15,087 bases of DNA from an uncultured Lachnospiraceae bacterium (GTDB taxonomy: Bacteria > Bacillota > Clostridia > Lachnospirales > Lachnospiraceae): positions 1 to 15,087 of the forward strand of contig CAJTZH010000065.1 of assembly GCA_910584325.1 (NCBI GenBank), given 5' to 3'. The first letter of the stretch is position 1, and the number at the start of each line of letters is the position of its first letter. The position numbers and the translations under genes are program-made. Positions 1 to 7,078 of this stretch are shown one piece after another. The notes under the pieces were generated by a model. The model was not told the origin of the DNA. It was given only the letters and a program-made list of their open reading frames with translations, and ran no database searches.

Positions 1-1
1 T

Positions 2-823
2 GTGAGCGGCGACGATAAGACGTCGGTTGTTACAATGGATTTAAAGATGAATATTGACGGTATGAAACTCGACGATTATGTTCGTATGACGGATTGTATT
101 GTTGCAGACGAGACATTTTATATGAATGTGAAGGCTGTTTTTGACTTTCTGGCAGAGGTTGACCCGCAATACGCAATTCTCGCAAGTTATGTAGAACTTC
201 CGGGAGATTATGTCGGATTAACGTTTGACGACGTGACAGAGCTTTATTCGGACGTTCTGGGCGTTGACATTGACTTTGCGGAATTAATGGAAGCAGGTCT
301 TGCCGAGGCAGATGAAAATGATGCTGCGTATTCACAGGCGGCTACGGATGTGGTTTGCAGATTTATAGAAGAACTGGCTGCAAAAGACGGAAGCGGTCTG
401 ACTGTTTCCGGGGATAAGATTTCAGGTACGGTGAATGAGAAGACACTGGGAGCATTTATGAAGGCGCTTGCTTCTATTGATGTGGAAGAATACTGTATGC
501 AGTATGCGGAAGCGATTGACAAGATTGAGGGCGGCGTGGATTATACTGCCGCAATGCAGAAGGAAGTAAAAGGTCTGAATGATAAGATTAAAGAAGCTGC
601 AGCAGATTTACCCAAATTTGATGATGAGAAAATGGATATCAGCTTCAGTGCCGGTGTAGAAGGAAAGAGCAATGTTGTTGCTGCTTCGGTGAAGGTGAAA
701 GACGACATTGAAGATGTCGGTATTTCATTGTCAGTTAAGACTTCGCCGGATAAGGCTTCATCCGTTTCCGTACCGGACAGTGTCATGACTTATGAAGAGT
801 TTATGGATGTATTCGGATATTAA
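2..823 (+). CDS. Unrecognised acidic protein, C-terminal part (5' end cut by window)
   Basis: The frame is open from the first base to a TAA at 821-823, leaving 273 visible residues. A GTG lies at position 2, but nothing upstream can be seen, so this is probably the tail of a longer protein and not a true start. The visible part is strongly acidic, has few basic residues, no transmembrane segment and only scattered cysteines. It alternates beta-type stretches (around residues 10-45 and 212-250) with an amphipathic helical middle (about 95-205). This layout fits an extracytoplasmic substrate-binding or LolA-like lipoprotein of the kind common in Clostridia, but that is a guess from composition; I do not recognise the family. 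It ends just before a strong hairpin and converges with the deacetylase-like gene on the other strand. Confidence 0.8.
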   Translation: MSGDDKTSVVTMDLKMNIDGMKLDDYVRMTDCIVADETFYMNVKAVFDFLAEVDPQYAILASYVELPGDYVGLTFDDVTELYSDVLGVDIDFAELMEAGLAEADENDAAYSQAATDVVCRFIEELAAKDGSGLTVSGDKISGTVNEKTLGAFMKALASIDVEEYCMQYAEAIDKIEGGVDYTAAMQKEVKGLNDKIKEAAADLPKFDDEKMDISFSAGVEGKSNVVAASVKVKDDIEDVGISLSVKTSPDKASSVSVPDSVMTYEEFMDVFGY

Positions 824-846
824 GAAAGAAATCAAGGATAATGATA

Positions 847-883
847 AAGAAATGCAGAACCGGCTGTTGGTTCTGCATTTCTT
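847..883. terminator. Perfect 15-bp hairpin between convergent genes
   Basis: The arms 847-861 and 869-883 are exactly complementary (AAGAAATGCAGAACC and its reverse complement) around a 7-nt loop. The plus-strand side runs into a T-rich stretch (CTTATTTGTATC), as expected for an intrinsic terminator of the gene ending at 823. The A-rich left flank gives a weaker U-rich tail on the minus strand, so the same hairpin may also stop transcription of the deacetylase-like gene ending at 903. Confidence 0.85.
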
Positions 884-902
884 ATTTGTATCTGATAAAA
901 AC

Positions 903-1769
903 TTATGAAAGCTGTACTGTCTGACCACCCGGTATTTCAACAATCCGTTCGTCGTCAATCTGAATCCATACGGATGAAAACGACGGATTATGTACAAAAC
1001 TGAAATCAGCGGCAAACTGCAGGCGTTCAAAAGCCTCCATGTAATCGACAATCTCAATATTCGTCGCGTACCAGATGTCGTTCTGTCCGGACATCATCTT
1101 ACAGAACTGTTCAATGACTTCCCAGTTGTCGTCGCGGTCAAATTCGTAGCTGTGTCCCCATACATACATCAAGAACAGGTGCTGCGGCTTGTTTAATTCA
1201 AGAAACGCTTTCCCGAATCCCAGTAAATTGTGGTTGTGGTGGCAGGTCGGTTTCCATTCTAGAAAATTATCAGGAAATGCAAAACCGTTGATATCGCCGA
1301 CAACATTAATCGGGCTTTCTTCTTTTGCGAGTCTTGTCGCGTATTCCTGCCAATAATAATCGCCGATAATTCTTCCGTATTTGATTCCGGTATATTCTAT
1401 AATTTGTGCGACACGTTTGCTGTAGGAGCCGTTTGGATAGGCATGTCCGCGGATTGGATATCCCATAACGGATTCCAAAAATTTACGGTCATTGAGATAT
1501 TCTTCAATAATCTGTGTGTCAGGACAACGCGCAATCGTAGGATGTGTTACAGTGTGCGTGGCAACTTCATGTCCTTTATACAATTCACGCCATTCCGAAG
1601 AGTCGATTCGCTTTCCGTCGTCCAGAAGTCCGGAGTTTAGATTAAACGTTCCACGGATGCCGTATTTATTAAAAATTGATACGAGGCGTCTGTCGGCAAA
1701 CTTGCCGTCGTCATAGCTCATAGTCAGTACCTTGTTTGCGCCGTTAGGAAAAACTTTATATATTTTCAC
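903..1769 (-). CDS. Polysaccharide deacetylase family protein (NodB/CE4-like), cytoplasmic
   Basis: The 288-residue protein carries the NodB-fold landmarks. Motif 1 is SYDDG at residues 18-22, with the usual base and metal-ligand aspartates. Motif 2 is HTVTH at 72-76, the two metal histidines. A motif-3-like RGHAYPNGSY follows at about 107-116, and a late WGH at about 204-206 may be the motif-5 histidine. The last 40 residues look like a small beta extension. There is no signal peptide or membrane segment, so it probably acts in the cytoplasm on a soluble sugar or intermediate and not on the cell wall; the substrate cannot be read from the sequence. A longer frame starts at a TTG at 1784, but GGAGG lies 8 nt before the GTG at 1769, which I take as the start. 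It diverges from the alr operon. Confidence 0.88.
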   Translation of the reverse strand: MKIYKVFPNGANKVLTMSYDDGKFADRRLVSIFNKYGIRGTFNLNSGLLDDGKRIDSSEWRELYKGHEVATHTVTHPTIARCPDTQIIEEYLNDRKFLESVMGYPIRGHAYPNGSYSKRVAQIIEYTGIKYGRIIGDYYWQEYATRLAKEESPINVVGDINGFAFPDNFLEWKPTCHHNHNLLGFGKAFLELNKPQHLFLMYVWGHSYEFDRDDNWEVIEQFCKMMSGQNDIWYATNIEIVDYMEAFERLQFAADFSFVHNPSFSSVWIQIDDERIVEIPGGQTVQLS

Positions 1770-1817
1770 TTGTACTACCTCCAAAAATCTGTTTTTTTCA
1801 AAAACAAGTATGCTTTT

Positions 1818-1846
1818 ATTATAAAATTTTATAAAAAAGAAATCAA
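1818..1846 (-). promoter_or_regulatory. Sigma-A promoter for the deacetylase-like gene
   Basis: On the minus strand a TTGATT -35 box (1841-1846) is followed after exactly 17 nt by a consensus TATAAT -10 box (1818-1823). Transcription would begin near 1811 and give a leader of about 40 nt to the GTG at 1769. Confidence 0.75.
1819..1834. repeat. 16-bp AT-only palindrome in the divergent promoter region
   Basis: Bases 1819-1834 form a perfect palindrome (TTATAAAA/TTTTATAA) that overlaps the -10 box of the minus-strand promoter. Eleven of its bases (TATAAAATTTT, 1820-1830) recur at 1864-1874, just upstream of the alr -10 box, 44 bp away. It could be an operator pair or merely low-complexity AT sequence. 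Confidence 0.4.
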
Positions 1847-1876
1847 TAAAAAATCTATGTAAATATAAAATTTTGT

Positions 1877-1884
1877 GCTACAAT
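1877..1884 (+). promoter_or_regulatory. Extended -10 promoter for the alr-murL-murD2 operon
   Basis: TACAAT at 1879-1884 is preceded by TGC at 1876-1878, an extended -10 element. The -35 position 17 nt upstream (TATGTA) is poor, as is usual with this promoter type. Transcription would start near 1891, about 30 nt before the GTG of alr. The longer alr frame beginning at 1875 would overlap this box, which supports the downstream start. Confidence 0.65.
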
Positions 1885-1919
1885 GGTTCATGAAATGTGT
1901 TGATTCTAGGAGGAAGCTT

Positions 1920-3038
1920 GTGGAAGAGTATTTACGCTGTTATGCAGAGATAAATTTAGACGCGGTTGCGCAGAATATAGATGAAGTGAGAAAAAAAGTC
2001 GGCGGTGACGTGGGAATCCTGACCGTAATTAAAGCGGATGGTTATGGACACGGAGCAATTCCGATAGCAAGGCGGCTTAAGGACAAGGTGCAGTATTTTG
2101 CGGTGGCAACGCTTGAGGAGGCGGTAGAACTGCGAAAAGGAGGCATCGCGCTTCCTATTTTAATTCTCGGGTATACTTCTTTGAAACAGTACGAAGAGGT
2201 TGTGCGCTATGATATCACTCAGACGATTTATAGTCTGGAGACAGCGAAGAAACTGGGAGAGGAAGCGCTGCGGCAAAATCGGCGCGCCAAGGTACATATT
2301 GCGCTAGATACGGGAATGACGAGGATAGGCTTTGTGACGACAGAAGCAAGTCTTGAGGAAATTGTGCAGATTGGCAGACTTCCCGGCATATATTTAGAAG
2401 GGGTATTTTCTCATTTTTCCTGCGCGGATATGACCGACAAGAGCTACAGCAGGAAACAGATGGCACGTTACGACGCGTTTATGGAGGAACTGGAAAGAAG
2501 AAATGTGACCGTTCCAATCATGCATTTGTGCAACAGCGCGGGAATTATTGAGTTTGACAGTCATCGTTTTAATATGGTGCGTTCCGGTATTATGACTTAC
2601 GGACTGTATCCGTCGGACGAAGTGAGAACGGACGAGGTTGTATTAAAACGGGCGCTTTCGTGGAAAACGCATGTGGTCAATATAAGAACGGTGGAAGCGG
2701 GACATGGAGTAAGTTACGGGGCGACGTATGTAACGGACAGACCTACCAAAATAGCAACACTCTCCGTCGGTTATGCGGACGGCTATCCAAGAGCCGTATC
2801 CAATAAAGGCAGAGTGATTATTCACGGACAGTACGCGCCGATTATCGGACGAATCTGCATGGACCAGATGATGGTGGACGTAACGCATATTGACGATGTA
2901 CGGATGGAGGACACTGCCATACTGATAGGTTCTGATGCGGATTGCAGCATAACCGTGGAGGAAGTGGCGGAACTTGCGGGAAGTTTTAATTATGAATTTG
3001 TCTGCGGCATCAGCAGACGAGTGAAACGAATATATTAG
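1920..3038 (+). CDS. alr: Alanine racemase
   Basis: This PLP enzyme interconverts L- and D-alanine and supplies D-Ala for stem-peptide positions 4 and 5. The 372-residue product has the normal family length. The PLP lysine is in VIKADGYGHG (K38), the barrel motif LDTGMTRIG holds R135, the opposite-face catalytic tyrosine is in VSYGATY (Y266), and the C-terminal domain has SVGYADGYPR and GRICMDQMMVDVT. The frame extends back to a GTG at 1875, but that overlaps the -10 box. AGGAGG at 1908-1913 lies 6 nt before the GTG at 1920, so I use that start. It is the first gene of a three-gene operon; the next gene follows after 12 nt with its own AGGAGG site. Many Clostridia carry more than one alanine racemase, so it may be dedicated to this operon or be the main copy. 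Confidence 0.97.
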   Translation: MEEYLRCYAEINLDAVAQNIDEVRKKVGGDVGILTVIKADGYGHGAIPIARRLKDKVQYFAVATLEEAVELRKGGIALPILILGYTSLKQYEEVVRYDITQTIYSLETAKKLGEEALRQNRRAKVHIALDTGMTRIGFVTTEASLEEIVQIGRLPGIYLEGVFSHFSCADMTDKSYSRKQMARYDAFMEELERRNVTVPIMHLCNSAGIIEFDSHRFNMVRSGIMTYGLYPSDEVRTDEVVLKRALSWKTHVVNIRTVEAGHGVSYGATYVTDRPTKIATLSVGYADGYPRAVSNKGRVIIHGQYAPIIGRICMDQMMVDVTHIDDVRMEDTAILIGSDADCSITVEEVAELAGSFNYEFVCGISRRVKRIY

Positions 3039-3050
3039 CAGGAGGCAGAT

Positions 3051-4424
3051 ATGTCTTTATATGAAAGCTTAAGAAAGCAATACCGGGAATTTATTTATGA
3101 GTCTTATGAACTCGAAAGAGAGGACGGATGTGTAAAAATCCGTTATAATTTCAGAATAACGGGCCTTGCGGAATTTACGCCGGTATGGCGTTTTGGACTT
3201 GCAGGGCATGCGTTTGAAGAACTGACTCATAACAAGACGTTTTTGAGACTTGTATTTTCACTGGGTTTGGTGGAGCTTATCAGTTACTGGAAAACTGCCT
3301 GCCCGAAAATGGTGCGTGTTTTATGCGGGAAACTGGATGAGAATCAGCGCGCGTGGTGGAAGAAGCTGTATTTTCACGGACTGGGAGAGTTTTTCTATAC
3401 GAACAATATTCCGCTTGACGAGAGCGGGTTTATGGAGATACGTTCGGAAGGAAGCGAAGAAGACGGAGAAGAATGGCCGCTTCTGACAGAGGAAGGCTGT
3501 ATGGTTCCTATCGGCGGGGGCAAGGATTCCGTGGTGTCGGTGGAGCTGTTAAGAAGCGCGGGAGAACATGCGAAGTGTTATATTATCAATCCGAGAGGCG
3601 CGACAATCAATACGACCATCGCCGGCAAATTCGCGGATGAGGACGTAATTATCGCAAGGCGGACGCTTGACAGACGGATGATTGAATTAAACGCCAAAGG
3701 CTTTTTAAACGGTCACACGCCGTTTTCAGCGATTGTGGCGTTTTCGGCTGCGATTGCGGCGTATTTAAACGGATTAAAATATATCGTGCTTTCCAACGAG
3801 GCGAGCGCCAATGAGAGCACGGTGCTTGGCAGTACGGTCAATCACCAGTATTCCAAGAGTTTTCAGTTTGAAAAGGATTTTCACGAGTACGAAGCCGCGT
3901 ATTTAAAAACGGGAACGTATTATTTCAGCCTTTTACGTCCGCTCAGCGAATTTCAGATAGCGCGGTATTTCGCGCGCTGTACGGCGTATCATGATATTTT
4001 CCGCAGCTGTAACGTGGGAAGTAAAGAAGACGTATGGTGCGGCCATTGTCCGAAATGTCTGTTTGTCTTTCTGATTCTGTCGCCGTTTCTGTCCCATGCG
4101 AGGTTATGTGAAATTTTCGGTGCGGACATGGTCAATGACGAGAGTATGATACCGGTTTTTGAGCAGCTTATCGGCGTGGTGGACGAGAAACCGTTTGAAT
4201 GTGTGGGAAGCAGGGACGAAGTGAATACGGCGGTTTGCATGACGATTGCGGATTTTTGTGGGCGTAATGAAGAACTGCCGGTATTGTTTGCGCATTACCG
4301 GAAGCTGCCGCAGTATGAAGAATATTCTCACAGAGAAAATACATTTTTTACGGGGTACGAGGAAGAAAATCTTCTGCCCAAGCGGTTTGCGTTACTTGTA
4401 AAAGAAAATTGCTGTCAAGCGTAA
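3051..4424 (+). CDS. murL: MurL-type UDP-MurNAc-L-Ala-L-Glu epimerase
   Basis: The 457-residue protein matches my memory of the MurL family, which in Xanthomonas oryzae inverts the terminal L-Glu of UDP-MurNAc-L-Ala-L-Glu in an ATP-dependent reaction. The PP-loop ATP-binding signature is PIGGGKDS at residues 153-160, followed by INPRGATINTT. Further motifs are HTPFSAIVAFSAA and SNEASANEST in the middle of the protein. A CGHCPKC cluster (C330, C333, C336) resembles the zinc sites of some PP-loop enzymes. The ATG is preceded by AGGAGG (3040-3045), 12 nt after alr. The gene sits between alanine racemase and a glutamate-adding Mur ligase, which supports a peptidoglycan role independently of similarity. 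Older annotation pipelines may call such proteins hypothetical. The specific function is from family knowledge and context; no biochemical proof is visible here. Confidence 0.87.
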   Translation: MSLYESLRKQYREFIYESYELEREDGCVKIRYNFRITGLAEFTPVWRFGLAGHAFEELTHNKTFLRLVFSLGLVELISYWKTACPKMVRVLCGKLDENQRAWWKKLYFHGLGEFFYTNNIPLDESGFMEIRSEGSEEDGEEWPLLTEEGCMVPIGGGKDSVVSVELLRSAGEHAKCYIINPRGATINTTIAGKFADEDVIIARRTLDRRMIELNAKGFLNGHTPFSAIVAFSAAIAAYLNGLKYIVLSNEASANESTVLGSTVNHQYSKSFQFEKDFHEYEAAYLKTGTYYFSLLRPLSEFQIARYFARCTAYHDIFRSCNVGSKEDVWCGHCPKCLFVFLILSPFLSHARLCEIFGADMVNDESMIPVFEQLIGVVDEKPFECVGSRDEVNTAVCMTIADFCGRNEELPVLFAHYRKLPQYEEYSHRENTFFTGYEEENLLPKRFALLVKENCCQA

Positions 4425-4436
4425 TGGAGGCGTCAG

Positions 4437-5780
4437 GTGTTAAATACGATTCGTAAAGTGATTGATGATAAAAATGTGCTGATTCTGGGATTTGGCAGGG
4501 AGGGGCAGTCTTCTTTCCGACTGATATATCAGGCAGGAGGCTATAAAAAACTTGCCATCTCCGATTTGCATGAGATTGTGATTCCAACGGAATATCAGGA
4601 TAAGGAAATTCTGCGTATTTCGGGGACAGACTATCAAAAAAGTCTTAACGAGTATGATGTGATTTTTAAAAGTCCGGGGATTGTTCTGAATCAGGATGTG
4701 TCGAAGCTTACAGGCAGGCTTGTTTCACAGACGGAACTGTTTTTTGAGCGTTACAAAAATCAGATAATCGGCATAACGGGAACAAAAGGGAAGAGTACGA
4801 CCACAACGCTTTTGTACCATATTTTAAAGTCGGCGGGAAAAGACGCCGTACTTGCGGGAAATATTGGGATTCCGGCGTTTGATATCTGGGAACGGGTAGA
4901 TGAAAATACCATAATAACATTTGAAATGTCCTCCCATCAGTTAGAGTATATGACAGTTTCGCCGCGTCTGGGCGTATATCTGAATGTGCATGAGGAACAT
5001 CTCGACCACTATGGGACGATGGAAAAGTATGTCCGCGCCAAGGAAAATATTTTTCGTAATCAGGAAACGGGCGATAAATTGTTTGTCAACGAGGAGCTTA
5101 TGCCGGATGCCGCTGTCTGTAAATCTGACAGGATATCAGTAGGCTGCGGGGAAAATACGGATATCACAATCAACGGACACACGATTTATTATCGCGGCAG
5201 ACAATATGAAATTCCGGTAAATCAGATACATTTGCTGGGTGAACACAATTATTATAATATCGGTACTGCCTATGGCGTGGCACAGGAATTTCACATTACC
5301 GACGAAGAATTTACGAAGGGGCTTTGCACTTACGAGACGCTGCCACACCGCCTGCAGTACATCGGAACGGTTGATGGCGTGAAGTATTACGACGATTCGA
5401 TTTCTACCATCTGCGATACGGCAATTCAGGCGTTAAACAGCGTGAAAGACGCGGATACCATCCTGATAGGCGGTATGGACAGAGGGATTGATTATAAAGA
5501 ATTAATTGAATTTTTGTCGGCGCATGCTGTTTCTAATATCATATTGATGGCGGCAACGGGAAAGCGGATTTACGGGGAAATCTGCCACGATTATGCGGAT
5601 TTTGGAGATTTGAACCGTCTGCATCTTGTCGATACGTTAGAGGAAGCCGTTTTACTGGCAAAAAAAGTTACGGCGAAAGGAAAAAGCTGTGTGATGTCGC
5701 CCGCGGCGGCAAGTTATGGAATTTTTAAGAATTTCGAGGAACGCGGAGAAGTGTTTAACCGGCTGGTGCATGAAACATGA
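4437..5780 (+). CDS. murD2: Mur ligase of the MurD2 type (UDP-MurNAc-L-Ala: L-Glu ligase)
   Basis: It has the three-domain Mur ligase layout: an N-terminal UDP-binding domain (GFGREGQS, 18-25), the ATPase P-loop GTKGKST (115-121), a lysine at 202 in RAKENIF that fits the carbamylated lysine, LGEHNYYNIG (267-276), and a C-terminal domain with GGMDRG and SPAAASYGIFKNFEERG. The 447 residues match MurD length. The canonical MurD motif DSKATN is replaced by DSISTI (320-325), and the position of E. coli Leu416 is Tyr427, while the equivalents of Ser415 and Phe422 remain. Changes at the amino-acid pocket, plus the neighbouring murL, suggest L-Glu instead of D-Glu as substrate. The start is GTG with GGAGG 6 nt upstream, 12 nt after murL. 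The alternative is an ordinary D-Glu-adding MurD. Confidence 0.82.
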   Translation: MLNTIRKVIDDKNVLILGFGREGQSSFRLIYQAGGYKKLAISDLHEIVIPTEYQDKEILRISGTDYQKSLNEYDVIFKSPGIVLNQDVSKLTGRLVSQTELFFERYKNQIIGITGTKGKSTTTTLLYHILKSAGKDAVLAGNIGIPAFDIWERVDENTIITFEMSSHQLEYMTVSPRLGVYLNVHEEHLDHYGTMEKYVRAKENIFRNQETGDKLFVNEELMPDAAVCKSDRISVGCGENTDITINGHTIYYRGRQYEIPVNQIHLLGEHNYYNIGTAYGVAQEFHITDEEFTKGLCTYETLPHRLQYIGTVDGVKYYDDSISTICDTAIQALNSVKDADTILIGGMDRGIDYKELIEFLSAHAVSNIILMAATGKRIYGEICHDYADFGDLNRLHLVDTLEEAVLLAKKVTAKGKSCVMSPAAASYGIFKNFEERGEVFNRLVHET

Positions 5781-5803
5781 CCTGCCGGTTAAAAAACTTT
5801 TTT
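5754..5803. terminator. Hairpin at the convergent murD2/DAHP synthase ends
   Basis: The arms 5754-5766 and 5781-5793 pair over 13 positions with one mismatch (AACCGGC core), and an inner CATG/CATG pair shortens the loop. The murD2 stop codon lies in the loop region. A T run at 5798-5803 follows on the plus strand, though six A's and a C separate it from the stem, so termination efficiency is uncertain. The stop codon of the minus-strand gene overlaps the T run, so that gene would read directly into this structure. Confidence 0.5.
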
Positions 5804-6830
5804 AACATTTCTCGGCAATCGAATACAACAGCCGTTCTGTATCCGCCCATCCGAGACACGGGTCGGTAATTGATTTGCCGTAGACGCCTTCGCCGACTTT
5901 CTGGCAGCCTTCTTCAATATAACTTTCAATCATTACGCCTTTTACCAGTTTTTTCACGTCGTCGGAGTGATTACGGCTGTGAAGGATTTCGCTGACAATA
6001 CGCGTCTGTTCCAGATACTGCTTGTTGGAGTTGGAGTGGTTGGCGTCCACAATGCATGCCGGGTTCTTTAAATTGCGTAAGCTATACATTTCCACAAGGC
6101 GTACCAAGTCTTCATAATGATAATTCGGAAGGCTCTGACCGTGCTTGTTGACCGCGCCGCGTAAGATGGTGTGCGCGTATTCGTTGCCGTTTGTGTTGAC
6201 TTCCCAGCCTCTGTAGATAAACGTGTGCGCTGCCTGCGCGGCGACGACGGAATTGAGCATGACGATATAGTCGCCGCTCGTCGGATTTTTCATACCGGCG
6301 GGAACGTCCATACCGCTGACGGTCAGTCTGTGCTGCTGGTCTTCCACGGAACGTGCGCCGACGGCTACATAAGACAGCAGGTCCGCAAGATACCAGTAAT
6401 TTTCCGGATAAAGCATTTCGTCGGCGGTGGTGAGGCCTGTCTCACGGATAATGTCAAGGTGCATTTTGCGGATTGCAATCACGCCTGCCAGAAGGTCCGG
6501 CTTTTTTTCCGGGTCCGGCTGATGCAGCATTCCTTTGTAACCTTCTCCCGTTGTCCGTGGTTTATTGGTGTAAACACGGGGAATAATTAATACTTTGTCT
6601 TTCACTTTTTCCTGTACTTTGGTAAGACGCAGCGTATAGTCCATGACTGCCTCTTCGTTATCGGCGGAGCAGGGACCGACGATGCACAGAAATTTATCGG
6701 ATTTTCCCGAGAGAACATCCTTAATCATGGTATCGCGCTCTGCTTTTAACCGTATAATATTTTCGGGAACAGGGTATTGTTCTTTAATTTCCTTAGGAAC
6801 AGGAAGTTTCTTTACAAATTCAAAACTCAT
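5802..6830 (-). CDS. aroF: 3-deoxy-7-phosphoheptulonate (DAHP) synthase, type I
   Basis: It condenses phosphoenolpyruvate with erythrose 4-phosphate, the entry step of the shikimate pathway to Phe, Tyr and Trp. All four metal ligands of type I AroF/G/H enzymes are present: the Cys of GPCS, the His of DANHSNSNK, the Glu of IESYIEEG and the Asp of SITDPCLGW. Substrate-binding motifs KPRTTGEGYKG and GARSVEDQQHR are also seen. The frame can start at an ATG at 6860, but that start has no ribosome site. The internal ATG at 6830 follows AAAGGAG by 11 nt and begins MSFEFVKKLPVP, giving 342 residues. This start is favoured but not certain, because the spacing is slightly long. The gene stands alone and converges on murD2. 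No attenuator or T-box fits in the short leader; feedback inhibition is likely but its effector cannot be read. Confidence 0.96.
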   Translation of the reverse strand: MSFEFVKKLPVPKEIKEQYPVPENIIRLKAERDTMIKDVLSGKSDKFLCIVGPCSADNEEAVMDYTLRLTKVQEKVKDKVLIIPRVYTNKPRTTGEGYKGMLHQPDPEKKPDLLAGVIAIRKMHLDIIRETGLTTADEMLYPENYWYLADLLSYVAVGARSVEDQQHRLTVSGMDVPAGMKNPTSGDYIVMLNSVVAAQAAHTFIYRGWEVNTNGNEYAHTILRGAVNKHGQSLPNYHYEDLVRLVEMYSLRNLKNPACIVDANHSNSNKQYLEQTRIVSEILHSRNHSDDVKKLVKGVMIESYIEEGCQKVGEGVYGKSITDPCLGWADTERLLYSIAEKC

Positions 6831-6878
6831 AGTCTGTAACGCTCCTTTTTTCAGTTTCATAATTACATGAGTGTTTCC

Positions 6879-6907
6879 ATTATAAGAGATTTAAAGTAAA
6901 AAGTCAA
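6879..6907 (-). promoter_or_regulatory. Sigma-A promoter for DAHP synthase
   Basis: The minus strand carries TTGACT (6902-6907), a 17-nt spacer and a consensus TATAAT (6879-6884). Transcription would begin near 6872, leaving about 42 nt before the ATG at 6830 but only about 12 nt before the alternative ATG at 6860, which supports the downstream start. Confidence 0.85.
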
Positions 6908-6911
6908 AATG

Positions 6912-6936
6912 TGGAAGCCAGACTTTTTCTCTTCCA
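6912..6936. promoter_or_regulatory. Inverted repeat upstream of the DAHP synthase -35 box
   Basis: TGGAAG (6912-6917) and CTTCCA (6931-6936) form 6-bp inverted arms separated by 13 nt, ending 5 nt from the -35 box. It might bind a regulator, but arms this short arise often by chance. Confidence 0.25.
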
Positions 6937-7007
6937 AAATCAGATTTACGCAGACATAACATGGCAACACTTTAAAAATAAAATATATTAAGTTTTTCTA
7001 AAAGCCA

Positions 7008-7036
7008 TTGCCAATTAAAAACAGACTCTATAAAAT
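7008..7036 (+). promoter_or_regulatory. Sigma-A promoter for the ABC exporter operon
   Basis: TTGCCA (7008-7013), a 17-nt spacer and TAAAAT (7031-7036) each differ from consensus at one base. Transcription would start near 7043, about 36 nt before the ATG at 7079. No regulator gene lies next to the operon. Confidence 0.7.
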
Positions 7037-7078
7037 GGTAATTCATAGAAATAATAACGAGAGGAGTGGAGTGTATAC

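Noticed and set aside
1875..1919. Upstream GTG start giving alr 15 extra residues
   Set aside because: It overlaps the extended -10 box, has no ribosome site, and the GTG at 1920 has a perfect AGGAGG 6 nt upstream.
6171..6590. A 139-codon plus-strand open frame
   Set aside because: It is antisense to the DAHP synthase coding region and encodes no recognisable motifs.
6831..6872. T-box, attenuator or riboswitch in the DAHP synthase leader
   Set aside because: The predicted leader is only about 42 nt, too short for any of these, and shows no stem-terminator arrangement.
6962..7013. TGGCAA / TTGCCA inverted pair before the ABC operon
   Set aside because: The arms are six bases and 40 nt apart, and one is simply the -35 box; nothing distinguishes it from chance.
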